Below are positions 30,798 to 39,880 of a DNA stretch of 64,000 bases, piece after piece. Within the stretch, counting starts at the first letter, position 1. The number at the start of each line of letters is the position of its first letter. The translations under genes were made by a program, and so were the position numbers. The notes beneath the pieces are model-generated. The model was not told the origin of the DNA. It saw only the letters and a program-made list of their open reading frames with translations, and did no database searches. This DNA comes from Campylobacter jejuni (GTDB lineage Bacteria; Campylobacterota; Campylobacteria; Campylobacterales; Campylobacteraceae): NCBI RefSeq assembly GCF_001457695.1, contig NZ_LN831025.1:372001-436000 (forward strand), in the 5' to 3' direction.

Positions 30798-32006
30798 TTA
30801 AATTTTATTCACGCATTCTTTAAAGATTTTTCCACGCTCTGCGTAAGAGTTAAACTGATCTAAACTTGCACAAGCGGGACTTAAAAGAGCCACTTCATTG
30901 ATTTTTAAGCGATTTGAAATTTCATTTACAGCTTTAGATAAAACTTCACATTTATAGGCTTTCAAATTCGCTTTTTTTGCATAATCAAGCATTTTTTCAG
31001 TACTAATACCTATAGCATAGAGTTCTATATCAAATCCTTTCATAAAATCAAATAAATTACTAAGATCTACACCCTTATCATCTCCCCCTATGATAAGATG
31101 AATTTTTTTATCTTTATAGCGACTAAGTGCAGCCATTACAGCACTTTCATTTGTAGCTTTAGTGTCATTTACCCAAAGCCTATTTCGACTGTCTTTAAGC
31201 TCTTCGAGTTTATTTTTTTCCATTACAAAGCTATTTAAAAGCTCATAGCTTAAAGTATCAAGTAGAATTTTTTCTATGGCTAAAGCCATGATAGCATCGA
31301 GTAAAAAAGGACTTTTAAAGGAAATTTTTTCCGTATCAATGCCAAATTTAGCAGCCAGATCTTTTTCATCTTTATAGCTTATTATATGAGCTTTTGTTGG
31401 AGTATTTGCATAAATTTTAGGCAGTATTGCTACATCACATTCATTCATTCTTTTTAAAATGCTTAGCTTATCTTGAACATAATTATCAAAACTTCCATGC
31501 CAAGAAAGATGATCAGGACTTATAGGTAAAAGTGCATAAATTTCAGGTTTAGCTTTATGAGTATAGTGTAGGGTGAAAGATGAAGTTTCAAGTATCCAAA
31601 GTTTTGCATAAGGATCAAGCTCTGCTAAAGGAGTTCCAACATTTCCACCCATAACAGCACCAATGTGTGATAATAAATGTGTAGCCATTTGTGTGGTGGT
31701 GGTTTTGCCATTGGTTCCGCTTATCCAAACGGATTTTGGCATGATATCATAAAAAAAGTCATATTCGCTTTGTAAATTTTTTGCTTTTTGAATGAGTTTG
31801 TGCTTTGGTGGAAAACCTGGACTAGGAATTTCAATATCGCTTAAATTATCATCAAAATCATTAGGATTTAAAAGTAAATTTCCTAGTGTATCTTTTTTTG
31901 TTTTTGTAAAATGATCATCATAGATATCAAAAGGTCCAAATTTATCTACCAAATTTTCAGCAATAGCATGTGTGGTTTTTCCGTATCCAAAAAGTGAAAT
32001 TTTCAT
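30798..32006 (-). CDS. murD: UDP-N-acetylmuramoylalanine--D-glutamate ligase
   Basis: Adds D-glutamate to UDP-MurNAc-L-Ala in peptidoglycan synthesis, in the cytoplasm. The start is ATG at 32006, giving 402 residues; an open frame extends 19 codons further upstream but lies within mraY. The ATP loop is [34 protein letters not shown] carries the conserved DTKATN motif, and [12 protein letters not shown] closes the domain. The N-terminal domain is somewhat short compared with E. coli MurD (438 residues). The TAATG overlap with mraY shows coupling. Confidence 0.95.
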   Translation of the reverse strand: MKISLFGYGKTTHAIAENLVDKFGPFDIYDDHFTKTKKDTLGNLLLNPNDFDDNLSDIEIPSPGFPPKHKLIQKAKNLQSEYDFFYDIMPKSVWISGTNGKTTTTQMATHLLSHIGAVMGGNVGTPLAELDPYAKLWILETSSFTLHYTHKAKPEIYALLPISPDHLSWHGSFDNYVQDKLSILKRMNECDVAILPKIYANTPTKAHIISYKDEKDLAAKFGIDTEKISFKSPFLLDAIMALAIEKILLDTLSYELLNSFVMEKNKLEELKDSRNRLWVNDTKATNESAVMAALSRYKDKKIHLIIGGDDKGVDLSNLFDFMKGFDIELYAIGISTEKMLDYAKKANLKAYKCEVLSKAVNEISNRLKINEVALLSPACASLDQFNSYAERGKIFKECVNKI

Positions 32007-33067
32007 TATCTTAGCTTTATTGATGCAAGTGCAAATAAATTTGAAAGTAGGGCTATCATCCAAAAACGCACTATAATTTTATTTTCTACCCAGCCAACTT
32101 TTTCAAAATGATGATGAATAGGTGCCATTTTAAAGACTCTTTTATTAAAAATTTTAAAACTTCCAACTTGTAAAATTACAGAAACAGTTTCAAGGACAAA
32201 AACAAAACCTATGAGTAAAAGTAAAATTTCATTTTTGCTAATGATAGCTAAAAATCCTATAAAGCCACCTAAAGCTAAACTTCCACTATCTCCCATAAAA
32301 ACTTGTGCAGGATAACAGTTGTACCATAAAAATCCTATTAAAGCACCGATTAGTGCTGCACAAATAATCACTACTTCACCAAGTCCTTGAATTTTTGGCA
32401 AAAGTAAATATTCACTATAATTTAAATTTCCACTCAAATATAAGAATATCCCTAAAGTAGATAAAGAAAAAATGCTTGGAACTGTAGCTAAGCCATCAAG
32501 TCCATCGGTTAAATTTACAGCATTAGAGCTAGAAATTAAAACCAAAATCCAAAAAGCAATGGCAAAAATTTCCATATCAAAAAGAGGGTGTTTATAAAAA
32601 GGTATAAAAAGTTCCGTGCTAAGCTCTGAACTAAAATATAAAGGTAAGATGCAGATAAGTCCAGCGATGATTTGTGCTAAAAGCTTCATTCTTGGACTAA
32701 GTCCTGAATGATTATCTTTTTTTAGAACTTTGCCTAAATCATCTATGAGTCCTATCAAACAAAAAAGTATCAAACAAAGTAAAGCACTTATAGCAAAAAT
32801 ATTATCAAATTTGATACAAAATAAACTTGCGATTACTGCAGAACTGATGAAAATAAGCCCACCCATGGTTGGAGTATGACATTTGGTTTTATGAGTTTCT
32901 GGGGCGTATTCGTAAATAGGTTGACTAGCATTTTTAGCCTTTGCCCAAGTAATAAATTTAGGCATTAAAAATAAAGACAAACATAAAGCGATAAAAAATG
33001 CAAATCCTGCACGCACACTAATATAAGTAAAAAAAGCATAATGACTTAAATCTGAAAGATAATACAA
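32006..33067 (-). CDS. mraY: Phospho-N-acetylmuramoyl-pentapeptide transferase
   Basis: Transfers phospho-MurNAc-pentapeptide to undecaprenyl phosphate to make lipid I at the inner membrane. The 353-residue protein has about ten membrane segments. Key stretches are [19 protein letters not shown] with paired Asp, [13 protein letters not shown] and MAPIHHHFE. It overlaps murD by one base and is divergent from gpmI. Confidence 0.96.
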   Translation of the reverse strand: MYYLSDLSHYAFFTYISVRAGFAFFIALCLSLFLMPKFITWAKAKNASQPIYEYAPETHKTKCHTPTMGGLIFISSAVIASLFCIKFDNIFAISALLCLILFCLIGLIDDLGKVLKKDNHSGLSPRMKLLAQIIAGLICILPLYFSSELSTELFIPFYKHPLFDMEIFAIAFWILVLISSSNAVNLTDGLDGLATVPSIFSLSTLGIFLYLSGNLNYSEYLLLPKIQGLGEVVIICAALIGALIGFLWYNCYPAQVFMGDSGSLALGGFIGFLAIISKNEILLLLIGFVFVLETVSVILQVGSFKIFNKRVFKMAPIHHHFEKVGWVENKIIVRFWMIALLSNLFALASIKLR

Positions 33068-33146
33068 AACCTAGCCTTCTTTTTGGTTTTTAAAAGTTTA
33101 ATTTTAGTAAAATCTAACCAAAAAAATTCTTATAAAAGAGAGAAAA

Positions 33147-34625
33147 ATGAAGCAAAAATGCGTTTTAATTATTACAGATGGAATAGGGTATAATAAGAAT
33201 AGTAAGTTTAATGCTTTTGAAGCAGCTAAAAAACCAAGTTATGAAAAGCTTTTTAAGGAAGTTCCAAATTCTTTACTAAAAACGAGTGGTTTGGCTGTAG
33301 GTTTGCCAGAAGGACAAATGGGAAATAGTGAAGTAGGGCATATGTGCATAGGAAGTGGGCGTATTATTTATCAAAATTTAGTGCGTATTAATAAAGCCAT
33401 TGAAAACAAAGAACTTGAAAAAAATGAGAATTTGCAAAAACTTTTAGCAAAATGTAAAAGAGTGCATATTATAGGGCTTTATAGTGATGGCGGAGTGCAT
33501 TCTATGGATACACATTTTAAAGCCATGCTTGAAATTTGTGCGAAAAATGGCAATGAAGTTTTTGCTCACGCAATCACTGATGGGCGTGATGTAAGTCCAA
33601 AAAGTGGCTTAAATTTCATAAAAGATTTAAAAGAATTTTGTGAAAATCTAGGTGTGCATTTTGCTACACTTTGTGGGCGTTTTTATGCTATGGATAGAGA
33701 TAAGCGTTGGGATAGGGTGAAAGAATATTATGAGTGTTTATTGGGTAAGGCTTATAAGGTGCCAAATTTATTAGAATACCTACAAAAATCTTACGATGAA
33801 AATATTACTGATGAGTTTATCAAAGCAGTGCAAAATGAGAATTATAAGGGTATGAGAGAAGAAGATGGCATTATCTTTATCAATTTTAGAAATGATAGAA
33901 TGAAACAACTCGTTGAAGTGTTAAATTCTAAGGATTTTAAAGAGTTTGAGTGTGAAAAAGTCTTTGAAAATTTACTTACTATGAGTGTTTATGATGATAA
34001 ATTTAAACTCCCTGTGCTTTTTGAAAAAGAAAAAATTGAAAATACTTTAGCACAAGTGATTTCTAAAGCAGGGCTTAGTCAGCTTCATACCGCAGAAACC
34101 GAAAAATATGCCCATGTAACTTTCTTTTTTAATGGCGGAAAAGAAGAGCTTTTGGAAAATGAAACAAGGGTTTTAATCCCAAGCCCCAAGGTAAAAACTT
34201 ATGATGAAAAACCCCAAATGAGTGCTTTTGAAGTGTGTAATGCAGTGAAAAAAGGTATAGAAAAGGGCGAAGATTTTATAGTGGTAAATTTTGCAAATGG
34301 AGATATGGTGGGACATACAGGCGATTTTAATGCTGCTATAAAGGCTGTTGAGGCGGTGGATACTTGTTTGGGCGAGATTGTAGAATGTGCAAAAAAGCAT
34401 GATTATGCTTTTATCATTACAAGCGATCATGGAAATTGCGAAGCTATGCAAGATGAAAAAGGAAATTTGCTTACCAATCACACTGCTTTTGATGTTTTTG
34501 TTTTTGTGCAAGCAAGGGGAGTTTCAAAGATTAAAGTCAATATGGGGCTGAGTAATATAGCTGCAAGCGTGCTTAAAATTTTAGACTTAGAAATTCCAAA
34601 AGAAATGAATGAGGCTTTATTTTAG
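33147..34625 (+). CDS. gpmI: Cofactor-independent phosphoglycerate mutase
   Basis: Interconverts 3- and 2-phosphoglycerate with Mn ions, serving gluconeogenesis in this organism. The 492-residue protein has LIITDGIGYN at the N-terminus, the phosphoserine nucleophile in GNSEVGH (Ser61), the HAITDGRDV loop, and TSDHGNCE near the C-terminus for metal binding. Insertions and length are close to the family norm of about 510. The start follows AAGAGAGAAAA. It is divergent from mraY. Confidence 0.95.
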   Translation: MKQKCVLIITDGIGYNKNSKFNAFEAAKKPSYEKLFKEVPNSLLKTSGLAVGLPEGQMGNSEVGHMCIGSGRIIYQNLVRINKAIENKELEKNENLQKLLAKCKRVHIIGLYSDGGVHSMDTHFKAMLEICAKNGNEVFAHAITDGRDVSPKSGLNFIKDLKEFCENLGVHFATLCGRFYAMDRDKRWDRVKEYYECLLGKAYKVPNLLEYLQKSYDENITDEFIKAVQNENYKGMREEDGIIFINFRNDRMKQLVEVLNSKDFKEFECEKVFENLLTMSVYDDKFKLPVLFEKEKIENTLAQVISKAGLSQLHTAETEKYAHVTFFFNGGKEELLENETRVLIPSPKVKTYDEKPQMSAFEVCNAVKKGIEKGEDFIVVNFANGDMVGHTGDFNAAIKAVEAVDTCLGEIVECAKKHDYAFIITSDHGNCEAMQDEKGNLLTNHTAFDVFVFVQARGVSKIKVNMGLSNIAASVLKILDLEIPKEMNEALF

Positions 34626-34696
34626 TTTGTTTGCCTTTTTTATAAGAAATTTGTTAAGATTGCAATTTTTAAAATTAAACTTATTAAGGATAGATA

Positions 34697-35440
34697 ATGA
34701 AATTTAGTGGAAAAAATGTTTTAATTACTGGAGCAAGTAAGGGTATAGGTGCTTCTATCGCAAAAACTTTGGCGGGTTTTGGACTTAAAGTTTGGATTAA
34801 TTATCGTTCAAAACCTGAACTTGCAGATGCTTTAAAAGATGAAATTATTGCAAGTGGTGGCGTTGCTGCTGTGATTAAATTTGATGCAAGCAAAGAAGAT
34901 GAGTTTGAAAATGGTGTAAAAACCATAGTGGAGAGCGATGGAGAGTTAAGTTATCTTGTAAATAACGCAGGCGTTACAAATGATAAACTTGCTTTAAGAA
35001 TGAAATTAGAGGACTTTAGTGGCATTGTGGATACGAATTTAAGCTCAGCTTTTTTAGGTTGTAGAGAAGCTTTAAAAACCATGAGTAAAAAACGCTTTGG
35101 TGCTGTTGTGAATATCGCTTCTATTGTCGGAGAAATGGGTAATGCTGGACAAGTAAATTATTCTGCTAGTAAAGGTGGAATGATAGCTATGACTAAATCT
35201 TTTGCTAAAGAAGGAGCAAGTAGAAATTTACGCTTTAACTGTGTAACTCCAGGTTTTATAAAAAGCGATATGACTGAAGTTTTAAGCGATGAAATCAAAC
35301 AAGTTTATCAAGATAATATCCCTTTAAAACGCTTTGCAGAACCTGAAGAAGTGGCTAATTGTGTAGCGTTTTTACTTAGTGATTATGCCTCTTATGTGAC
35401 AGGTGATGTGCTTAAGATCAATGGTGGTTTATATATGTAA
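34697..35440 (+). CDS. fabG: 3-oxoacyl-ACP reductase
   Basis: Reduces beta-ketoacyl-ACP with NADPH in type II fatty acid synthesis. The 247-residue short-chain dehydrogenase has TGASKGIG at 11-18, NNAGVT at 89-94, and the catalytic Ser142, Tyr155 and Lys159 (NYSASKGG). AAGGA lies before the ATG. The next gene starts about 6 bases after its stop. Other fatty-acid genes lie nearby (acpP-fabF-accA at 40.6-43 kb). Confidence 0.95.
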   Translation: MKFSGKNVLITGASKGIGASIAKTLAGFGLKVWINYRSKPELADALKDEIIASGGVAAVIKFDASKEDEFENGVKTIVESDGELSYLVNNAGVTNDKLALRMKLEDFSGIVDTNLSSAFLGCREALKTMSKKRFGAVVNIASIVGEMGNAGQVNYSASKGGMIAMTKSFAKEGASRNLRFNCVTPGFIKSDMTEVLSDEIKQVYQDNIPLKRFAEPEEVANCVAFLLSDYASYVTGDVLKINGGLYM

Positions 35441-35446
35441 GGAAAA

Positions 35447-35857
35447 ATGATGGATTTAAAAGAAATAGCACAATTTTTAGATGATAATGCACCGGCATTT
35501 TTAGCCACTTTAGGAACTTGTGGAAATCCTAGAGTGCGTCCTATACAAAGTCCATTGCTTATGGGAGATAAAATTTATTTTTGCACAGCAAACACAAAGG
35601 GACTTTTTAAACATATAAAAAATTACAATGGTATTGAATTTTGTTCTTGTGCAAAAGATGGGACTTTTTTAAGACTTAGAGCTAATGCGGTTTTTGAACC
35701 AAATTTAGAAGTTAAAAAAATGATGTTCGAAAAATACCCTTATCTTGTAAATCTTTATGAAACTCCACAAAATCCAAAATTTGAAGTTTTTTATCTTGAT
35801 CATCTAAGCGCTAGAATGCAATTTATGAATGGAGAATTTAAGCTTTTTAAGGCTTAA
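35447..35857 (+). CDS. Pyridoxamine 5'-phosphate oxidase-like flavin-binding protein
   Basis: A 136-residue split-barrel protein. PAFLATLGTCGNPRVRPIQSP is the usual opening strand pair that binds FMN, and IYFCTANTKGLFKHIKN is the second motif. A C-terminal strand KFEVFYLDHLSARMQF follows. Such small proteins are generally flavin reductases or general stress proteins, and the substrate is unknown. ATG 35447 and 35450 are both possible; the second is better spaced from AAGGA. It follows fabG closely, so probably shares its transcript. Confidence 0.75.
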   Translation: MMDLKEIAQFLDDNAPAFLATLGTCGNPRVRPIQSPLLMGDKIYFCTANTKGLFKHIKNYNGIEFCSCAKDGTFLRLRANAVFEPNLEVKKMMFEKYPYLVNLYETPQNPKFEVFYLDHLSARMQFMNGEFKLFKA

Positions 35858-35881
35858 TGATTTGATAATTTTATTAACTAT

Positions 35882-35916
35882 ATATTAATTAAGATAAATA
35901 TTATCTTAATTAATAT
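35882..35916. repeat. Perfect 16 bp inverted repeat upstream of the mfr promoter
   Basis: ATATTAATTAAGATAA, a 3-base spacer ATA, and the exact complement TTATCTTAATTAATAT. The centre lies about 54 bases before the likely mfr start point and 42 bases after the preceding stop. It may be an operator, or a terminator of the upstream gene, though only one G-C pair supports the stem. Confidence 0.7.
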
Positions 35917-35940
35917 TAACTTTTTGTTATTTTTTTAAGG

Positions 35941-35946
35941 TATAAT
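35941..35946 (+). promoter_or_regulatory. -10 element of the mfr leader transcript
   Basis: TATAAT directly after TTTTTTTAAGG, within T-rich periodic sequence typical of Campylobacter sigma-70 promoters. The predicted start near 35953 leaves about 244 bases before the mfrA ATG. Confidence 0.6.
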
Positions 35947-35975
35947 CATTCCGTTTAATTTGCAAGGAATAGATT

Positions 35976-36158
35976 ATGATATATTGCAAAAATTTTTTAA
36001 TATTTATTTTATTATATTCATTTATCTTCTTTGATTACTTATCTTATGCTTTTTTATATTTACTAAATTATAAATTTGTTTTTAATCCATTTTATATTGA
36101 AAGGAGAGTTTGTTTTTGGATTTTTGGCATGCGGTTATGTAAGATTGACTTACATTAA
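35976..36158 (+). CDS. Possible 60-residue hydrophobic leader or small membrane protein
   Basis: ATG 35976 has AAGGA (35964-35968) at a good distance, and the frame runs 60 codons. The product is very hydrophobic and rich in Phe, Tyr and Leu (FLIFILLYSFIFFDYLSY), then turns basic (ERRVCFW, MRLCKIDLH). The last codons form a hairpin at 36137-36155. It lies between the mfr promoter and mfrA. It could be a real small membrane protein or a regulatory leader peptide; composition alone cannot decide, since AT-rich DNA gives such peptides by chance. Confidence 0.35.
   Translation: MIYCKNFLIFILLYSFIFFDYLSYAFLYLLNYKFVFNPFYIERRVCFWIFGMRLCKIDLH
36137..36155 (+). terminator. Attenuator-like hairpin before mfrA
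   Basis: ATGTAAG and CTTACAT pair over 7 bp around ATTGA. AT-rich sequence with a final run of eight T follows at 36173-36180, somewhat far from the stem. It overlaps the end of the small open frame. Confidence 0.4.
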
Positions 36159-36196
36159 AAAATTATTATTAATTTTTTTTAAATAAGGAGAATGAT

Positions 36197-38032
36197 ATGG
36201 GTGAATTTTCTAGAAGAGATTTTATAAAAACAGCCTGTATTAGTGTAGGAGCTTTAGCTGCAAGTTCAAGTGGGGTTTATGCCTTAGATGATTCATCTAA
36301 GATGGATAAAGATACAAATTTACCTTCTTGCGATGTTTTGGTAATTGGATCAGGTGGAGCAGGTTTGCGTGCTGCAGCCGCAGTGAGAAAAGAAAATCCA
36401 AAATTAAGCGTTGTAGTAGCTACAAAGATGATGCCATCTCGTAACGCAACTTGTATGGCAGAGGGTGGAATTAACGGAGTTACTGATTTTTCTAATGGAG
36501 ATTCCTATAAATTACATGCTTATGATACTATTAAAGGCGGAGCTTATTTGGTAGATCAAGACTCGGCTTTAAAATTTTGTGAATTAGCTGGAAAGGCTAT
36601 TTTTAATATGGATTTTATAGGAACCTTGTTTTCAAGAAATGAGCAAGGTGGAGTAGCTCAGCGTTTAATGGGAGGGGCTTCTAAAAAACGCTGTAACTAT
36701 TCTGCAGATAAAACAGGTCATATTTTAATGCATTCTTGTTTAGATGATGCTATTAGCAGTGGTGTGAAATTTTTAATGGATCATGAACTTTTGGATATAG
36801 GTGTTGTGGATGGAAAATGCGAGGGTGTCGTTTTAAGAGATATACAAAGCGGTGGAATTTATCCTGTGTTATGCAAAGCTTTGGTGATTGCTACAGGGGG
36901 ATACACAAGGATATTTTATAATAGAACTTCAACTCCTTTTATTGCCACAGGAGATGGCGTGGCAGCTGCTCTTAGAGCAGGACTTGGTTTTGAAGATCCT
37001 GAGATGATACAATTTCACCCAACAGGAGTTGCAAATGGTGGAACTCTTATTACAGAAGCGGCGCGCGGTGAAGGGGGATATCTTTTAAATAATCGTGGTG
37101 AGCGTTTTATGAAAAATTACCATGAAAAAATGGAGCTTGCACCGCGAGATGTGGTTGCGCGTGCTATAGAAACAGAAATTCGTGAAGGTAGAGGTTATGG
37201 CGAGGGACTTGGAGCTTATGTTTTGTGCGATGTACGCCACTTAGGAAAAGAAAAAATTTTAAAAGATTTACCAAAAATTCGTCACACTGCAATGCTTTTT
37301 GAAAATATTGATTTAGTAGATACTCCTGTACCTATCCGTCCAACGGCGCATTATTCTATGGGTGGAATTGAAGTGGCTAAATTTGAAGATATGAGTACTA
37401 AAATTGCTGGAATTTATGTAGGTGGAGAAGCTTCTTGCATTTCTATACATGGAGCTAATAGACTAGGGGGAAATTCTTTAGCCGATGCAGTTGTAACAGG
37501 GCATTTAGCAGGCATTGGTGCGACAAATTATGCTAAAGATGCAAGTTTTGGAAAAGGGGCAAAAACTCATGAACTTGCTCAAAAATGGCAGGTTAGATTT
37601 AAAGAAATTACAAATAATGGCGGAAATGGTCAAGAAATGTATGAATTGCGAGAAGAGCTAGGAAGTCAAAATTGGGATAATATGGGGATTTTTAGAACTC
37701 AAGAAAAACTCGATCTTCTAGCAAAAAATTTAGAAGATATACAAGCAAGATATGAAAAAATTCGTATTCCAAATCCTAATGAAGTGATGAATACTGCTTT
37801 TACAGATTATGTAGAGCTTGGCAATTTGATTTTACTTTCTCGCTGTGCTTGTTTAGCAGCTAGAAATAGACTTGAAAGTCGTGGGGCTCATACTAGAGAA
37901 GATTATCCAAAGCGAGATGATAAAAATTTCTTAAAACATAGCATTGTAAATTTAGAAAATGATGAATTAAAACTTAGTTATAAAGATGTCGTGGTAACTG
38001 AGTTTTCACTTGATGGAAGGAGAGTACAATGA
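36197..38032 (+). CDS. mfrA: Methylmenaquinol:fumarate reductase flavoprotein, Tat-exported
   Basis: Catalytic subunit of the periplasmic Mfr enzyme, which reduces fumarate and related acids. It was first annotated as sdhA. The 611-residue protein starts with a Tat signal SRRDFIKTA. FAD motif VLVIGSGGAGLRAA, then QFHPTG, TEAARGEGG, APRDVVARA and HYSMGGI give the fumarate site. The position equivalent to the covalent flavin His of FrdA is Ala84 (SRNATCMAEGG), so FAD may be held differently. AAGGAG precedes the ATG. It overlaps mfrB by 4 bases. Confidence 0.92.
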   Translation: MGEFSRRDFIKTACISVGALAASSSGVYALDDSSKMDKDTNLPSCDVLVIGSGGAGLRAAAAVRKENPKLSVVVATKMMPSRNATCMAEGGINGVTDFSNGDSYKLHAYDTIKGGAYLVDQDSALKFCELAGKAIFNMDFIGTLFSRNEQGGVAQRLMGGASKKRCNYSADKTGHILMHSCLDDAISSGVKFLMDHELLDIGVVDGKCEGVVLRDIQSGGIYPVLCKALVIATGGYTRIFYNRTSTPFIATGDGVAAALRAGLGFEDPEMIQFHPTGVANGGTLITEAARGEGGYLLNNRGERFMKNYHEKMELAPRDVVARAIETEIREGRGYGEGLGAYVLCDVRHLGKEKILKDLPKIRHTAMLFENIDLVDTPVPIRPTAHYSMGGIEVAKFEDMSTKIAGIYVGGEASCISIHGANRLGGNSLADAVVTGHLAGIGATNYAKDASFGKGAKTHELAQKWQVRFKEITNNGGNGQEMYELREELGSQNWDNMGIFRTQEKLDLLAKNLEDIQARYEKIRIPNPNEVMNTAFTDYVELGNLILLSRCACLAARNRLESRGAHTREDYPKRDDKNFLKHSIVNLENDELKLSYKDVVVTEFSLDGRRVQ

Positions 38033-38994
38033 AAATCATCATAGATCGTTTTAATGGCAAGGAAAAATATGAACAAAGTTATGATATTGATGATAAGGAT
38101 ATACAAGGAAAAACTCTGCTCTCTCTTTTGCTTTTTATTAAAAAAACAAAAGATATTACTTTAAATTTTACCGCCTCTTGTCAATCTGTGATTTGTGGGG
38201 CTTGTGCAGTTCGTGTGAATGGGCATTCTTATCTTGCTTGTGATACTAAAATGCAAGATTTGTTAAAAGAATATGATAATCCTTTAAGTATACGCATTTC
38301 TCCGCTTGGAAATTTTAGAGTAATTTCTGATTTAATTGTGGATTGGGAGCCTTCTATAGAAAATTTAAGAAAAATTCGTCCTGCCATGGTGGCAAAAAAT
38401 GAATTTTCAGCGGAAAAGGGCTGTAAACAAAGTCAAGAAGAATTTGATCGTATTAGCAAGCAATGGGATTGTATTTTATGTGGTAGCTGTGCTTCAGAGT
38501 GTAATAAATTAGAAGCAGATAGTAGCGATTATATGCAACCTTTTGTTTTTACTCATGCTTGGCGTGCAGCGGCAGACTCTCGAGGTAAGGATCCTATGTT
38601 GCATGTAAAACCCAGCGTAATGAATGGACTTTGGCTTTGTGTTCATTGTCAAGAGTGTGCTGATCGTTGTCCAAAGGGTATAAGTTCAGTAAGCGATATA
38701 GCAAATTTAAGAGTGATGGCGATTAAAAAAGGTTTAAATGAAGGCTTAGGGCCTGATCATGCTGAAGCTTTTTATAAAGATTTAGTTGAAGGTTCAGGAC
38801 GCTTGAATGAAATTTATCTTGCTTTGCGTTCTGAGGGTGTTATAGGTTCTATGGGTAAAACAGATATAGCTTTTAAACTTATGCGCGCAGGAAAAATGAA
38901 TCCTATGCATGTTTTTGGCGAGGATGAAATAGAAGGGCATAAAGATTTGGTTAAAATGATAAAGGCAGCACAAGAAGCTGCTGTTAAGGAGTAA
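38029..38994 (+). CDS. mfrB: Methylmenaquinol:fumarate reductase iron-sulfur subunit
   Basis: Electron-transfer subunit of Mfr, 321 residues, longer than FrdB (241). Cysteine sets appear in order: CQSVICGAC with a later Cys (2Fe-2S), CILCGSCASEC (4Fe-4S) and CVHCQECADRC (3Fe-4S/4Fe-4S). An extra C-terminal 70 residues or so is helical. It has no signal of its own and should be exported with MfrA by the Tat route. It overlaps mfrA by 4 bases, and mfrE starts 4 bases after its stop. Confidence 0.92.
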   Translation: MKIIIDRFNGKEKYEQSYDIDDKDIQGKTLLSLLLFIKKTKDITLNFTASCQSVICGACAVRVNGHSYLACDTKMQDLLKEYDNPLSIRISPLGNFRVISDLIVDWEPSIENLRKIRPAMVAKNEFSAEKGCKQSQEEFDRISKQWDCILCGSCASECNKLEADSSDYMQPFVFTHAWRAAADSRGKDPMLHVKPSVMNGLWLCVHCQECADRCPKGISSVSDIANLRVMAIKKGLNEGLGPDHAEAFYKDLVEGSGRLNEIYLALRSEGVIGSMGKTDIAFKLMRAGKMNPMHVFGEDEIEGHKDLVKMIKAAQEAAVKE

Positions 38995-38997
38995 AAT

Positions 38998-39855
38998 ATG
39001 CAAAAAGAATACGCTTTTTTTCCAGGTTGTGTTTTATCTCAAGCTGCAAAAGAATCTAAAATTTCACTTGAAGCTATTGCACCTATTTTGGGTTGGAAGT
39101 TGAATGAAATTAAGGGATGGAGTTGTTGTGGGGCTTCTCAAGCGCAGTGTGTTGATCCTATTGCGACTTTGGTAGCTAATGCAAGAAATATTGCTTTAGC
39201 GGAAGAGATGAAAATGCCAATACTTACAACTTGTAGTACTTGTATGCTAACTTTAACTAAAGCAAAAAATACTCTTGATAAGGGTGCAAAAGAACGCATC
39301 AATACTTTTTTAGCACAAGGTGGAATGAAATATCAAGGTTCAACGCCTATTACAAGTCTTTTGTGGGAGCTTTATGAGGATTTGGATAATTTAAAAAGTA
39401 AGGTGAAAAAGCCGCTTTCAAATTTAAAAGTAGCTTTATTTTATGGTTGCCATAGTTTAAGACCTGAAGATGCTTTCGGTAAAAAAGAAAGTTCAACCAA
39501 TCCAAAAAGTTTTGAAAGTGTAGTAGAAGTTTTAGGGGCTAAAATAGTTCCTTTTGAAAAACGCCTTGATTGTTGTGGTTTTCATGCTTCTTATCCTGCA
39601 GAAAAATCTGTGAAAAAAATGTCTAGTCAAATTGTCAATAATGCAAGTGAAAATCAAGCTGATTGTGTTGTAACACCTTGTCCACTTTGTCAAATGCAGC
39701 TTGATATCTATCAAGAAAGATTTCAAGATTATACTAATTCTAAAGCAAGATTGCCTATTATTCATTTATCACAATTAGTAGGACTTGCATTAGGACTTTC
39801 TAAAGAAACGGTTGGTTTAGATTATAATATTATTGATGCAAGTAAAATTGCATAA
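38998..39855 (+). CDS. mfrE: Methylmenaquinol:fumarate reductase CCG-domain subunit
   Basis: A 285-residue subunit with two CCG (cysteine-rich) domains. WSCCGASQAQC lies in the first half, and LDCCGFHASYP with TPCPLCQMQLD in the second. FPGCVLS and FYGCHSL supply the matching upstream cysteines. Such domains bind unusual iron-sulfur centres, as in heterodisulfide reductase B. It replaces the haem anchor of FrdC and links quinol oxidation to MfrB. It was originally annotated as sdhC. It shares a terminator with the convergent neighbour. Confidence 0.92.
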   Translation: MQKEYAFFPGCVLSQAAKESKISLEAIAPILGWKLNEIKGWSCCGASQAQCVDPIATLVANARNIALAEEMKMPILTTCSTCMLTLTKAKNTLDKGAKERINTFLAQGGMKYQGSTPITSLLWELYEDLDNLKSKVKKPLSNLKVALFYGCHSLRPEDAFGKKESSTNPKSFESVVEVLGAKIVPFEKRLDCCGFHASYPAEKSVKKMSSQIVNNASENQADCVVTPCPLCQMQLDIYQERFQDYTNSKARLPIIHLSQLVGLALGLSKETVGLDYNIIDASKIA

Positions 39856-39880
39856 AAACATGGGCAAAAAGCCCATGTTT
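39856..39880. terminator. Bidirectional terminator after mfrE
   Basis: AAACATGGGC and GCCCATGTTT form a perfect 10 bp stem around AAAAA, one base after the mfrE stop. The right arm overlaps the stop of the TenA-like gene. Confidence 0.85.

Noticed and set aside
34173-34511. A 112-codon minus-strand frame inside gpmI
   Set aside because: It is a shadow of the conserved gpmI C-terminus, with no start context.
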